From Prosthecobacter debontii (lineage in GTDB: Bacteria; Verrucomicrobiota; Verrucomicrobiia; Verrucomicrobiales; Verrucomicrobiaceae), in NCBI GenBank assembly GCA_945860295.1, contig CAMAQH010000018.1, positions 20,700 to 84,699 of the forward strand: a DNA stretch of 64,000 nt, given 5' to 3'. The number at the start of each line of letters is the position of its first letter. Positions within the stretch are counted from its first letter, which is position 1. Of the stretch, positions 9,433-18,406 are shown piece after piece. The translations under genes were made by a program, and so were the position numbers. Below the pieces are notes generated by a model. It did no database searches and was not told the origin of the DNA. It was given only the letters and a program-made list of their open reading frames with translations.

Positions 9433-11733
9433 TTATTTATTCTCGGTGATGCTGAGGTTGTCGAGGAAGACGCGCTTCTGGTTCATAGGCGTGAAGCCGA
9501 AGATGCCGGGGCTACCCTGTGTGTGGGCTTTGGCGACTTTGGCTTCGATGGTCCAAACTTCGGGCTCGGGCTGGTCTTTGGGCCAGACTTTGCCCTTCAC
9601 TACGCCACTACCATCTGCTGCGACATCGACGCGTGTTTTCAGCGTGTACCAGGTGTTAGCGCTCACTTTAAAGATGGCAGCCTGCGAGAGGCGCTCGAGA
9701 TTTGAGCTGATCTCCAGTTTGCCTGCATTGCCACGCATGCAGATGAGGTAGCGCTGATTGATCAGGCCGAGATCTGCTTTTGATCGGGCATTGCCATCTG
9801 TCATGACGTCGGCCTGCATGGTGTAGTTTGAAAGCGTGGACGGAGCGACGAAGACGATGCCGCGCTGGAAGAGGAGGCGGTCGAAACTCTTGCCGAAGAC
9901 CTTGTTGCCATTCTTTTCCATGACCTGGAATTTGAAGCGCGCTCCGATCCATGGGAGAGGTGGATATGCGAACTTGTACGCTGGATTCGCCGGGTCGGCG
10001 GGAAATTCTTCGGTGAGGTTGTAGCCTTCGAAGTCTTCGGTGATGGGCAGTCCTTTGAGACCTCGGCCGCGGATCGTGCCGGTCAAACCATCGGCTGAGG
10101 TGGCCTTCCAGGCACCAGCGCTGATTTTTGAATCAGCGGCGACGACGAGTTCACCCGCCTTGTTGAAACTGGCGTCCATAGTGGCCTTCACCTTAGCGGT
10201 TGGTGGGATGAAGCTTTCCCACTTCACGCCTGCGACTTTGTCACTGACGACCATGCCATTGGCATCGACGCTGCGAATGCGAAAGGCCTGTTTGTTACCG
10301 CGCATGATGACGGTTTCAGCCGGAATGATCTGAAGAGCCACAGCTTTACCAGCGGCTGGGATTTTAGCCGCGGGTGCGGCATCGATTTTGATGCCGCTGT
10401 TCGGAATCGGGAAGGCGTAGAACTTCTCGGTAGTGGTCACATAGAGTGTGCCATCACATACGACTGGGGCACCGAGGCATTGGGCGGAGTTGCCACCATC
10501 AAGTTTGATCTCCTGGACGATTTCAGCATCTGTCGCACTGGGCTTCACGACGACGAGCTTGCCTTCCATCATCGGGCAATAGAGCAGTCCATCGACATAC
10601 AAAGGAGAGGAGTGCAAGTTGGCGTTGCTGAGCTTCTTCTTCCAGAGGTCTCTACCGGTGTTGGCGTCGATGGCGCAGAGTTCACCTCCGTCTGTGAGCT
10701 GATAAATCGTATCGCCGACAAGGACGGGCGAACTGCTCGTGGCACCAATAGGATTGCGCCAAGTTTCAGAACTCGCTTCCAGGATGGTTGTCTCGGTGCC
10801 AGGAGCTGCTGAGGTGAGCTTTTCTGGCAGCTTGATGGCACTCATGCGACCCTTCTCGGAGGTGTCGATGTTTTCATCACCGTGGATGGCGATCACATTT
10901 CCTTTATGCAGCACGACACTGGGGTTCATACCGTTTTTGCAAAGGGGCATTCTCCAGTAAGGCTTGCCGCTGCGGGCGTTCACGCACACCAAATTGCCAC
11001 AACCGGTGGTGAAATAGAGCACGCGTTTGCCATCGCGTGTCTCCACGACTGGGGTGGAGAAGGAGCTATCAACTGGAGGACTCACGCCAGGCAGGCTCCA
11101 CCAGACGAGTTCGCCACTCTTTTTATCAAAGCCATAGACTCGGTCAGCCGCAGGTCCATCGGCACCCCAGTTCGAGAAGATGAAGTGAATGATCACGAGA
11201 TCGCCCTCGATGATAGGGCTGCCGACGCGTGAGTTCGGGAAAGTCATGCGTCCTAGATCTTCCATGAGCGGCATCTCGAAGACCTTCTTTCCATCAAGCT
11301 CGTAGCAAACAAAACGGCCCGCATTGCTGACGAGGTAGATACGCTTCGTCTCAGGGTCCACGGTGGGTGCGCCAATGGAGTATCGGTTATAAATGGAATC
11401 ACTCAGATAGTCGGCGATCTCCACTTCCCAGAGTTTCTTACCGGTCTCTGCATCCAGCACCGTGAGGAGTTCGATCAGATCTGTGGTTTCACCGCGGTAG
11501 CCCCATAAAACCACTTTGCCATCCACGATCACTGGCGTGCCTCGGCTACGCGCATCATAAGTCCAAGCTGGTGTTTCAGCCAGCTTACCGGCTCCTGTGT
11601 AATGTTCGAGACTAACGCCATTTTGAAGTGGTCCACGCCAGTTGGTCCAATCGTTGGCTGATAAAGGGCTGCTGACTGCTAGAAGAGCGAGCGCAATACC
11701 GGTGGCATAACGCAGAGGTTGTTGGAATTCCAT
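9433..11733 (-). CDS. PQQ-type beta-propeller protein with C-terminal sandwich domain
   Basis: Protein of 766 residues with a signal peptide ending near SSPLSA, followed by NDWTNWRGPLQNG, the typical opening of exported PQQ propellers. Blades continue to about residue 430 (GTPVIVDGKVVLWGYRG, TDGGELCAIDANTGRDLW). A linker and a region of about 220 residues follow (EDFEGYNLTEEFP, WIGARFKFQVMEKNGNKVFG, DNLSITE) that looks like a concanavalin or LamG-like carbohydrate-binding sandwich. This pairing suggests recognition or oxidation of a carbohydrate or alcohol at the cell surface. It is the first gene of a two-gene unit with the propeller at 7792-9411. Confidence 0.8.
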   Translation of the reverse strand: MEFQQPLRYATGIALALLAVSSPLSANDWTNWRGPLQNGVSLEHYTGAGKLAETPAWTYDARSRGTPVIVDGKVVLWGYRGETTDLIELLTVLDAETGKKLWEVEIADYLSDSIYNRYSIGAPTVDPETKRIYLVSNAGRFVCYELDGKKVFEMPLMEDLGRMTFPNSRVGSPIIEGDLVIIHFIFSNWGADGPAADRVYGFDKKSGELVWWSLPGVSPPVDSSFSTPVVETRDGKRVLYFTTGCGNLVCVNARSGKPYWRMPLCKNGMNPSVVLHKGNVIAIHGDENIDTSEKGRMSAIKLPEKLTSAAPGTETTILEASSETWRNPIGATSSSPVLVGDTIYQLTDGGELCAIDANTGRDLWKKKLSNANLHSSPLYVDGLLYCPMMEGKLVVVKPSATDAEIVQEIKLDGGNSAQCLGAPVVCDGTLYVTTTEKFYAFPIPNSGIKIDAAPAAKIPAAGKAVALQIIPAETVIMRGNKQAFRIRSVDANGMVVSDKVAGVKWESFIPPTAKVKATMDASFNKAGELVVAADSKISAGAWKATSADGLTGTIRGRGLKGLPITEDFEGYNLTEEFPADPANPAYKFAYPPLPWIGARFKFQVMEKNGNKVFGKSFDRLLFQRGIVFVAPSTLSNYTMQADVMTDGNARSKADLGLINQRYLICMRGNAGKLEISSNLERLSQAAIFKVSANTWYTLKTRVDVAADGSGVVKGKVWPKDQPEPEVWTIEAKVAKAHTQGSPGIFGFTPMNQKRVFLDNLSITENK

Positions 11734-12061
11734 GAGGTGAACTTTGGGTCGAGGGGTGGGCCTCTAACATTCACGCTGCAGTCGCTTGCTCAATAGCTTT
11801 GTCAGAGCATCGTCGCACACACTGCCGCATGAGCGGATTGAGGCACCGTTTGAAACGATGTGGCCGCCGTCCATCTTTCGACTCAGAATGTCTCAGAACT
11901 AAGGCTAGTATGTGCTTAGTTGTTGAGCTTATTCACATGAACAGTTGGTTCTCCACAATGCTGTCAAGGCGGTTTCTTCTAAAATTATCAGAGTTTTTCG
12001 GGTGAAAGTGGGTTTCATAAATGAGAATAACCTCTCATTTTGCAAAATTAACCCCCCGGTG
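11734..12061. other. Intergenic region without a supported gene
   Basis: About 330 bases between the divergent propeller operon and the small RNA promoter. Open frames here have no protein-like pattern. A short AT-rich hairpin (AAATGAG / CTCATTT, 12019-12040) is present without a clean T tract. The upstream control region of the propeller operon must lie here, but no convincing promoter was found for it. Confidence 0.4.
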
Positions 12062-12090
12062 TTGACGAGTGCCTCAAAACTTTTTAATCT
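12062..12090 (+). promoter_or_regulatory. Promoter of candidate small RNA
   Basis: -35 hexamer TTGACG (12062-12067), a 17-base spacer and -10 hexamer TAATCT (12085-12090), so transcription would begin near 12097. No open reading frame follows; instead a structured stretch ends in a strong terminator at 12196-12238. The best explanation is a small RNA gene. Confidence 0.55.
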
Positions 12091-12096
12091 CCGACT

Positions 12097-12238
12097 GTCC
12101 AAGCGAGTTCATTCTCGGGCGGGCCACGTTGTTGCAGCCTCTCGGCTTAAACTTTCGTGCCATCGGTCCTCACTGTTGTTGGTTGCTGGATCGCCAAACA
12201 AGACCCTCTGGCTTCGCATGCCAGAGGGTCTCTTGTTT
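12097..12238 (+). ncRNA. Candidate small RNA of about 140 nt, family unknown
   Basis: Inferred from a good promoter (12062-12090) and a strong intrinsic terminator (12196-12238) enclosing about 140 bases without a plausible gene. Local pairings can be read: CGAG/CTCG around TTCATT, and a bulged GGCCACG / CGTGCC stem enclosing AGCC TCTC GGCT. The signal recognition particle RNA signature and the tmRNA end signatures are absent. 6S RNA is conceivable because of the position and GC-rich pairs, but the length is short for it. The 3' end is antisense to the tail of the apaG transcript, because the two units share the terminator. Confidence 0.45.
12196..12238. terminator. Bidirectional intrinsic terminator
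   Basis: 12-bp perfect stem AGACCCTCTGGC / GCCAGAGGGTCT around a 7-base loop, extended after a 2-base bulge by AAACA / TGTTT. The T-rich right flank (TCTTGTTTTA) serves the small RNA on the plus strand. The A-rich left flank gives a T-rich tail on the minus strand, where apaG ends 41 bases before it. Confidence 0.88.
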
Positions 12239-12278
12239 TAGTGCACCACTGGCAGAGTTGATTTCGATGATACCGAGA

Positions 12279-12665
12279 TTAAGCGAGCATCGGAGGATGC
12301 ATCTCGAAGCGTGGGATTCGCACACACACGGGACGACCCTGTTGAGTCGTTCCGAAAAACGATCCTGTCGCAGTGCTCTCTGCTTTGATGACGTGATACG
12401 AGTTGTAGCTGAAGGTCTGGCCGGGTTCGAGACGCGGGAACTGTCCCACCACGCCATCACCTTCCACGACAAGTGTGTCACCATCGGTATCACGCACGAT
12501 CCACTTACGACCAAAGATGTTCACGGTCTCTGCAGAGCCATTGTGAATGGAGACATGATACACGAATGGATGTGGCCTGTCAGGTGGTGCCGGGCGCGTT
12601 GGATCATACGACACGTCATCAACGAGTGCGCTTAGGCCGGGTAAATGTTCGAAGCTGACACTCAT
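12279..12665 (-). CDS. apaG: ApaG-domain protein
   Basis: Protein of 128 residues consisting of one ApaG (DUF525) domain, a fibronectin-like beta sandwich also found in F-box proteins. Family markers are FVYHVSIHNGSAETV, GRKWIVRDTDGD, VEGDGVVGQFPRLEPGQTF, and YNSYHVIKAESTATGSFFGT. ApaG has been linked to cobalt or magnesium efflux by genetics, but its biochemical role is not settled. The gene stands alone and ends before the bidirectional terminator. Confidence 0.92.
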   Translation of the reverse strand: MSVSFEHLPGLSALVDDVSYDPTRPAPPDRPHPFVYHVSIHNGSAETVNIFGRKWIVRDTDGDTLVVEGDGVVGQFPRLEPGQTFSYNSYHVIKAESTATGSFFGTTQQGRPVCVRIPRFEMHPPMLA

Positions 12666-12769
12666 GTGGGAATGATAATTCAGTCAGTCGTTAGAACAAG
12701 ATAGTTCAATCGCGCTTTTTCTGACATGAAGTTGAATGACATTTGAAGAACCACGGAGCCACTGAGAGG

Positions 12770-12860
12770 TGGCGGACAGAGAGGGATTCGAACCCTCGGT
12801 ACCGGATTAGGGTACACACGCTTTCCAGGCGAGCCCGATCGACCACTCTGGCATCTGTCC
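12770..12860 (-). tRNA. tRNA-Ser (anticodon GGA), CCA encoded
   Basis: Read on the minus strand. The 7-bp acceptor stem GGACAGA / TCTGTCC is perfect, followed by discriminator G and an encoded CCA (12770-12772). The long variable arm (GTACC/GGTAC stem) marks a class II tRNA, and the anticodon loop CTGGAAA gives GGA at 12814-12816, reading UCC and UCU codons. The T arm is GAGGG TTCGAAT CCCTC. The anticodon stem CTCGC/GCGTG has one T-T mismatch, unlike the E. coli counterpart. The overall fold is unmistakable. Confidence 0.96.
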
Positions 12861-12987
12861 ATTTATCGCAACCCGAAAGCGGCGAGAGTGGACTTTGCCG
12901 TTTATGCACTTTATCGCAAGTTGATTTTAAGGAGAGTTGCGGTGCTTGGCTTTCGTTGATGTCCGCGCCTTCAACTTTACCACTCTC

Positions 12988-13680
12988 ATGCGCTCCCGAC
13001 TCGGCCTCACCATCCTCTGCCTTTCGTCATTCAGCAGCCTCCTTCATGCCCAAAAGACGGAGGCTCCAAAGAAGCGTGTTGCCAGTCTAGCGCTCGCTCC
13101 CATTGTTGATAAGGCCGGCCTGCCGCGCGTGCTTATCATTGGTGATTCCATCTCCATTGGCTACACGCTTTCGGTCAGACAAAAACTCGACGGCAAAGCC
13201 AACGTCCATCGCATCCCGCAAAACGGCGGGCCGACGAAGAATGGCATTGCCAACATCGAAAAGTGGCTCGGCACCGGCAAGTGGGACGTCATCCATTTCA
13301 ACTGGGGCATCCATGATTTGAAATTCATGCCTGACGGTAAGCGTCAGGTCGAAGCCGCTGATTATGAGGCCAATCTACGCACGCTCGTCATACGCATGAA
13401 GAAGACTGGTGCCAAACTCATCTGGGCCACCACCACTCCAATCCCACAGGGCGATCTCGTGCCGACGCGCAAGTTTGGTGAAGTGTCTGAATACAATCAA
13501 GTCGCGACCAAGGTCATGACCGAAAACGATGTCGCTATCAATGATCTCAACGCCTGGATCACGCCCAAGCTCGCCGAGATGCAGAAGCCGAAGGACGTAC
13601 ATTATCTCGACATCGGTTCCGATTATCTGGCGCAAAAGGTAGCGCAGGGTATTCTGCAGGCTTTGGCTTCCGCTAAGTAA
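12988..13680 (+). CDS. Exported SGNH/GDSL-type hydrolase
   Basis: Esterase-like protein of 230 residues from the ATG at 12988, which opens a clean signal peptide (MRSRLGLTILCLSSFSSLLHA). An upstream start at 12937 would put 17 residues before it and is rejected. Block I is VLIIGDSISIGYT (catalytic Ser). IPQNGGPTKNG gives the Gly block, HFNWGIHDL the block III position, and KDVHYLDIGSDYLA the Asp-x-x-His block V. SGNH enzymes deacylate sugars, lipids or peptides; the substrate here is unknown. It sits alone between the tRNA and the giant membrane protein. Confidence 0.85.
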   Translation: MRSRLGLTILCLSSFSSLLHAQKTEAPKKRVASLALAPIVDKAGLPRVLIIGDSISIGYTLSVRQKLDGKANVHRIPQNGGPTKNGIANIEKWLGTGKWDVIHFNWGIHDLKFMPDGKRQVEAADYEANLRTLVIRMKKTGAKLIWATTTPIPQGDLVPTRKFGEVSEYNQVATKVMTENDVAINDLNAWITPKLAEMQKPKDVHYLDIGSDYLAQKVAQGILQALASAK

Positions 13681-13767
13681 CCACCATACGCCAGCCAGCT
13701 GAATTCTCTTCGTGGCTCAGAAGAACCGCGTATTGCGGCACGTTGACTGCGGGCCACTCTGCTCTCA

Positions 13768-16700
13768 ATGAACATCGCCCTCCGCCCAGCAACACTGGAA
13801 GTTCTCAATGCCTTCCGCCAACGCCGTCAAAAGTTACTCAAATGGCGTGCGGCACTCGCTCTTGGCACGGTGGCTCTATTGGTGCTTCTCGTCATCGCTT
13901 TGCTGGATCGCGCTTGGTTCATGCCTGAGTCGATTCGCCCTTGGTTTTCTTTGGCCGCGTATGCAGGTGCCGCTTTTGCTGGTTGGAAAGTGGCGTGGCG
14001 TTTCATTTCCGAGGCGCGTGAGACATCCGGCGCAGCACGACTTCTGGAAATCGTAGTGCCTGCTATGCGGGAGCGCATGCTGTCAGCCGTTGAATTAGCT
14101 GAAGGCCACGGTTCCGAGTCTGAAGAATTTCGTGCTCGTCTTCAAGACGATGTCGCCGCTGAGGTTCAAAAAATATCACTCTGCTCCGTGCTTCCGCTGC
14201 GCTCTTTGAAATCATGGATCATGGGCTTCGGCCTCATGCTGGCGCTGATCATCGCACTTAGCTTCGTTTCGATGCTACATCTGCCGGGTTTTTTCGCTCG
14301 TGCCGCGATCCCTTTTGCTAACTTGGCTCGCCCCTCAAGCGTGGAGATCGTCATCGCCGCGCCGACGCCAGCGGACACGCTCGTGCCATTTGCCTCTGAG
14401 ATGGAAGTGATCGCCGACATCATCGGACCCAAACCTGATCGCGTACAGATCGAGACTCAAGCAGGCGACGCGAAATCACGTCTAACTGATATGCGTCTCT
14501 CGACTGGTAGTCGATACCAGAGCGTCGTCGCCATTGGCCAGATTGATCTGCGCTATCGCATCGTCGCCGCTGATGCCATCAGTTCGTGGTTTACACTAAG
14601 TGCTCGTGCACGGCCACGAGTGATCAAGTTTGTCAAAACCGTCGTCCCTCCTGCCTACAGCGGTTTGCCTGAAATCAAAGTTACCGATGATCAGGGTGAC
14701 ATCGAAGCGCTTGAGGGCAGCATTGTTAAGCTCACACTAAAGCTCAACCAACCCATCTCCAAAGCCAGTCTGCTGATCAATCCCGACCACGCCGATCATC
14801 CTGAAGCCCTGCCGGCGCAGATCGCCACAGATGACGGTGTGAGCGCGGCACTTGAAGTGAAAGCAGACGTCGAATCTTGGCAGATGGCCCTTACTGCTAA
14901 GGAGACTGGCTTCACTAACGATGAATCATCGCCTTGGTCAGTCATTTCTACTCCTGATCTTCCGCCAGTCGTGCAGATCATTGAACCCATCGACCAGATC
15001 GAACTCCTCGCTGATGAAGCCGTGCGTCTCAGTGGTCTTGCTGGTGATGATGTGGGCCTCGAAAGAGTGCTGCTCGCGCACTCCATCAATGCCGCAAAGT
15101 GGAGCGAAAAAGAAGTCTCTGGCAAAACCGTTAAGGAAGCTCAGATCCAGACGCTGCTCGGACTCGCCCCGATGCAGGTCAAAGCCGGCGACACCGTGAT
15201 GATCAAACTTATCGCCATCGATCTCAAAGGCCAGCGAACCGAAACACAGCCGTTGCGTGTCATCATTCTCGAGCAAACCGTCAGCCCAGAACAGCGTCAG
15301 TGGGCCGCGCAGACAAGGCGCTTTGCCCAGCAGGCAGAGACTCTCGCTGAGGACGCGAAAGAGCTGCGCAAGAATATCGAGCAAGTCAGCAAGATCGAGA
15401 AGGCGAAGTCCAAAAATCCAGAAGCCGAACGCGATGCCAAGGACGCGCTAGCCCTTGCTCAGGGCGGACTCGAAAAGGTCACGGCCAAAGCAGATGATCT
15501 CTGGAAGGCGCTGCAAGAAACCGCCCGTACCGCGCCGACACATCTCGATGTCTTGGAGACCCAGCTTCTCGGCGAGCGCCTCGCGCACATGCGGAGTGAT
15601 GCTTTGAGGGAGATGCAGAAAGTCATCACTGGTGATCTGGAAAAAACCGAGCCGCTCACGCGTGATGCTAGTGAAGCTCAAGCCGATGCGGACACCATCG
15701 CCAGCGCCGCGCGTGCTTTTGCCGCTGAGGACAATGCACGTCTCGTCGCCCAGCAGGCCCAGCAGTTATCACGTCAGGAGGCACTGCTCACGGATCAATC
15801 TTTATCTGCGAATCGCGATGCGACACAGCGTCCCAAATGGCAGGAGCAACAGCGCGCATCAATGGCGTCGAGTGAGATTTTGCGTCAGCAGATGGAGACT
15901 CTAAAGTCTCTCATCGATGGCGGTCAGCAGAACACGCTCAAAGAACATCAGAAGCAGATCGGTGAGGCACGGGCGGACCTTGAAGCCAGCCTCGACAAGC
16001 CTGATCAGGCTAAGAGTCCCGAGCATCTCTATGGTGCTTCCGACAACCTCCGTCAGCGCCTTGCCCGCGCTGCTGATGCGGCTCGTGGCATCGCTGAAAG
16101 TGCCGCGGCAAAATCAAATCAACTGCGCGAGTTAATCGCTCGGCAGGAGAATCCCGCCGTCGTTGCTTTGCAGGAAGCTAAGGCCGCTTTGAATCAAGCT
16201 ACTGCTGAGGCTAAAGATCCGAAGAAGCGCGAGCGTGAAGATCGTGATGGATTGAAGGCACCCGAGAAAGCCGTCAAAGAACTCGCGAGCGCCGCCAAGC
16301 AGCTCGAAGAGCAGGCAGCGCTACGTGAACAGAACACGATGAGTAACGATCAAGCCGCCCTTGATACCAATCGCGCTAGCCGCGCTGCCGATAAACTAGC
16401 GCGTGAAGTCGCCGAGACAAAAACGCCTGAAACCGCTGCGCAGGTTCAAGCCAAAGCCGAGCAACTCAGCAACGCTGTCCGCGCGCTCGAGGTTGACGCC
16501 CTCGCCCAAACGGCGATGAAGGCCATCGAAGAAGCCGCTTTTGACAGCGATCCCACCAAGTCTGCCACACCGACTCGTCCAGCCGAGCAGGCACGCGCTG
16601 CGGCTGAAGCCTTGAAGCAATTACCGGAAGCTCTGCGCCGCATGAGCAAGCCGGATCAGCAGATGGCAACTATTGCTCAACAAGCAACTGATCAGACGCG

Positions 16701-18339
16701 CAATGCGGCTGAGCAATTGCAGAACCTAGCCCGTCAAGCAGCGACACAACCTGCGAATCAGCCGCTTAATCAAGAACCCGCTAAGCAGGCGACTGAGCAG
16801 GCTCGGCAAAAGGTCAATGAACTCGCCCAGCAAATCGCGGCGCAGGGTGAGGCGGCTCGTGTGTCACTCGCTGAACTCACCCCTCAGGTCAGTGACATGA
16901 TGAAAGCGGTCGCGCAGGATTTGAAGAAAACTCTGGAACAAACCAAGTCCGCTGCAAAGGAAGCCGAAGCTGCCAAACCCGTCGCCGAAGTTGCTGAAAA
17001 AGCCGCCACTTTGCAGACCGAAGCTGCTGAGAACGCCGAGAAGATGAGTTCACTGCAAGCTGCGCTTCGTCAGGAAGCCAACGCCGCTGATCTGCAAAAA
17101 GATCAGCAGCGCCAGATGGCGCGAACCGCAGATGGAGCACTCGCCCAGATGCAGCAAAAGGCACCGCAGATTGCCCAAAATTTGCAACAGGCCCAGCAGG
17201 CCCAGCAGAGCCAGCCACAGGCAAAAAATTTGAATCAAGCCGCGCAGGCACAGCAGCAAACGGCGCAGGCGCTTGATCAGCTCGCACAGAATATGGCGAA
17301 GGCTGAGCAAGGGCAGGAACTAAGCGAGCAGGAAATCGCTGCCGCCGAAAAAATGGAGCAGGAAATTGGTGCTAAAGAGCCGCTGGATGAGGCTTACGAC
17401 CGCGCCCAGAAGCTCGCCCAAATGGCGCAGGATGCCACGCAAGATCCAGGCAAAGTACTCGCAGAGTTGGAGAAGGAATTGCCCAAAAATCCTTCTATGC
17501 AAAAGGCGCTCGCCGAAATATCCAAACAGACTGCGCAGAGCAGCGAACAGGCCGTCACCGCTGAGGCCCAGCAGCCGAGCAATATTGGATTGGCTGCTGA
17601 TAAAGCTGCGAACGATCTCGCCCGCGTCTCACGCCATCAGCAGCGCCTCGGTCAGGAAGAAGCCGCGCAACAAACGGCTGAGGCCAGCAACCAACTTCAA
17701 CAGCAAGCGCAGTCTGCTAAAGGCCAACCTGGGCAACCGCAAAAACCTGTCGGCAATGAAGCTCAAGCTGCCGCTGCACAGGCCGCGAAATCTGCCGAAG
17801 CCACCGCTGCTGCCACACCGCCTGCGATGCTGGCGAATCCATTCGCGCAGGTGCAGTCAGCTTTACTTGCGCAAGCTCTTGATCAGCTTGATGCCACTTT
17901 GCATCCTCAGCAGGGCAGTCAGCAGCCACAACAAGGCCAACAGGACCAGCAGCAACAACAGCAGGGAAAGCAAGGGCAGCAGTCCGCTCAACAGAGTTTG
18001 TCTCAGGCTCAGCAGAGTCAGCAGCAGCAGATGGCCGATCAGCGCAATCAGGGGCAGACCCCAGGGTCTCAGCAACCCGGCCAGCAGATGGCGCAGAATC
18101 AAAAGCCTGGCCAGAATCAGTCGCAGGCACCGAGTCAAAATGAAGGAGGTAATCTCCAAGCCACACTCAAAGACGGTGTGCTCGGCGCTGAGATGATCCT
18201 CGTGAATGGTGACTGGGGACACCTGCCAAGTAAAATGGCCGAAGACCTCAGCGAAGCGACACGCAGTGAGGCCGCTGCTGAATACCGCGCTGCCATCGAG
18301 AGCTACTACAAAGCCATCGCTACTAAGGCGCGGAAGTAG
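13768..18339 (+). CDS. Giant DUF4175-like membrane protein with coiled coil and Gln-rich tail
   Basis: Protein of 1523 residues. Three membrane helices are visible near residues 28-46, 58-77 and 146-168. An all-beta region of about 300 residues follows (including VVPPAYSGLPEIKV and PPVVQIIEPIDQIELLADE), then roughly 850 residues of Ala/Glu/Gln/Lys heptad-like coiled coil. A Gln-rich low-complexity stretch (about 1370-1460) precedes a conserved-looking end, MILVNGDWGHLPSKMAEDL. The N-terminal half resembles the DUF4175 family, which is often encoded close to MoxR/DUF58/VWA genes, as it is here. The likely role is a cell-envelope scaffold; no enzymatic motif was found. ATG at 13768 is used because the first helix begins soon after it. 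Confidence 0.7.
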   Translation: MNIALRPATLEVLNAFRQRRQKLLKWRAALALGTVALLVLLVIALLDRAWFMPESIRPWFSLAAYAGAAFAGWKVAWRFISEARETSGAARLLEIVVPAMRERMLSAVELAEGHGSESEEFRARLQDDVAAEVQKISLCSVLPLRSLKSWIMGFGLMLALIIALSFVSMLHLPGFFARAAIPFANLARPSSVEIVIAAPTPADTLVPFASEMEVIADIIGPKPDRVQIETQAGDAKSRLTDMRLSTGSRYQSVVAIGQIDLRYRIVAADAISSWFTLSARARPRVIKFVKTVVPPAYSGLPEIKVTDDQGDIEALEGSIVKLTLKLNQPISKASLLINPDHADHPEALPAQIATDDGVSAALEVKADVESWQMALTAKETGFTNDESSPWSVISTPDLPPVVQIIEPIDQIELLADEAVRLSGLAGDDVGLERVLLAHSINAAKWSEKEVSGKTVKEAQIQTLLGLAPMQVKAGDTVMIKLIAIDLKGQRTETQPLRVIILEQTVSPEQRQWAAQTRRFAQQAETLAEDAKELRKNIEQVSKIEKAKSKNPEAERDAKDALALAQGGLEKVTAKADDLWKALQETARTAPTHLDVLETQLLGERLAHMRSDALREMQKVITGDLEKTEPLTRDASEAQADADTIASAARAFAAEDNARLVAQQAQQLSRQEALLTDQSLSANRDATQRPKWQEQQRASMASSEILRQQMETLKSLIDGGQQNTLKEHQKQIGEARADLEASLDKPDQAKSPEHLYGASDNLRQRLARAADAARGIAESAAAKSNQLRELIARQENPAVVALQEAKAALNQATAEAKDPKKREREDRDGLKAPEKAVKELASAAKQLEEQAALREQNTMSNDQAALDTNRASRAADKLAREVAETKTPETAAQVQAKAEQLSNAVRALEVDALAQTAMKAIEEAAFDSDPTKSATPTRPAEQARAAAEALKQLPEALRRMSKPDQQMATIAQQATDQTRNAAEQLQNLARQAATQPANQPLNQEPAKQATEQARQKVNELAQQIAAQGEAARVSLAELTPQVSDMMKAVAQDLKKTLEQTKSAAKEAEAAKPVAEVAEKAATLQTEAAENAEKMSSLQAALRQEANAADLQKDQQRQMARTADGALAQMQQKAPQIAQNLQQAQQAQQSQPQAKNLNQAAQAQQQTAQALDQLAQNMAKAEQGQELSEQEIAAAEKMEQEIGAKEPLDEAYDRAQKLAQMAQDATQDPGKVLAELEKELPKNPSMQKALAEISKQTAQSSEQAVTAEAQQPSNIGLAADKAANDLARVSRHQQRLGQEEAAQQTAEASNQLQQQAQSAKGQPGQPQKPVGNEAQAAAAQAAKSAEATAAATPPAMLANPFAQVQSALLAQALDQLDATLHPQQGSQQPQQGQQDQQQQQQGKQGQQSAQQSLSQAQQSQQQQMADQRNQGQTPGSQQPGQQMAQNQKPGQNQSQAPSQNEGGNLQATLKDGVLGAEMILVNGDWGHLPSKMAEDLSEATRSEAAAEYRAAIESYYKAIATKARK

Positions 18340-18406
18340 AAAACTCATTCAGGCGTGTGTTCCTGTTCATTAACAAGCTTTGCCTTCAGCCGCGTACTCT
18401 TTCATC

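Noticed and set aside
17366..18196. Basic 276-residue ORF in the Gln-rich region
   Set aside because: Alternative frame of a CAG-rich low-complexity stretch.
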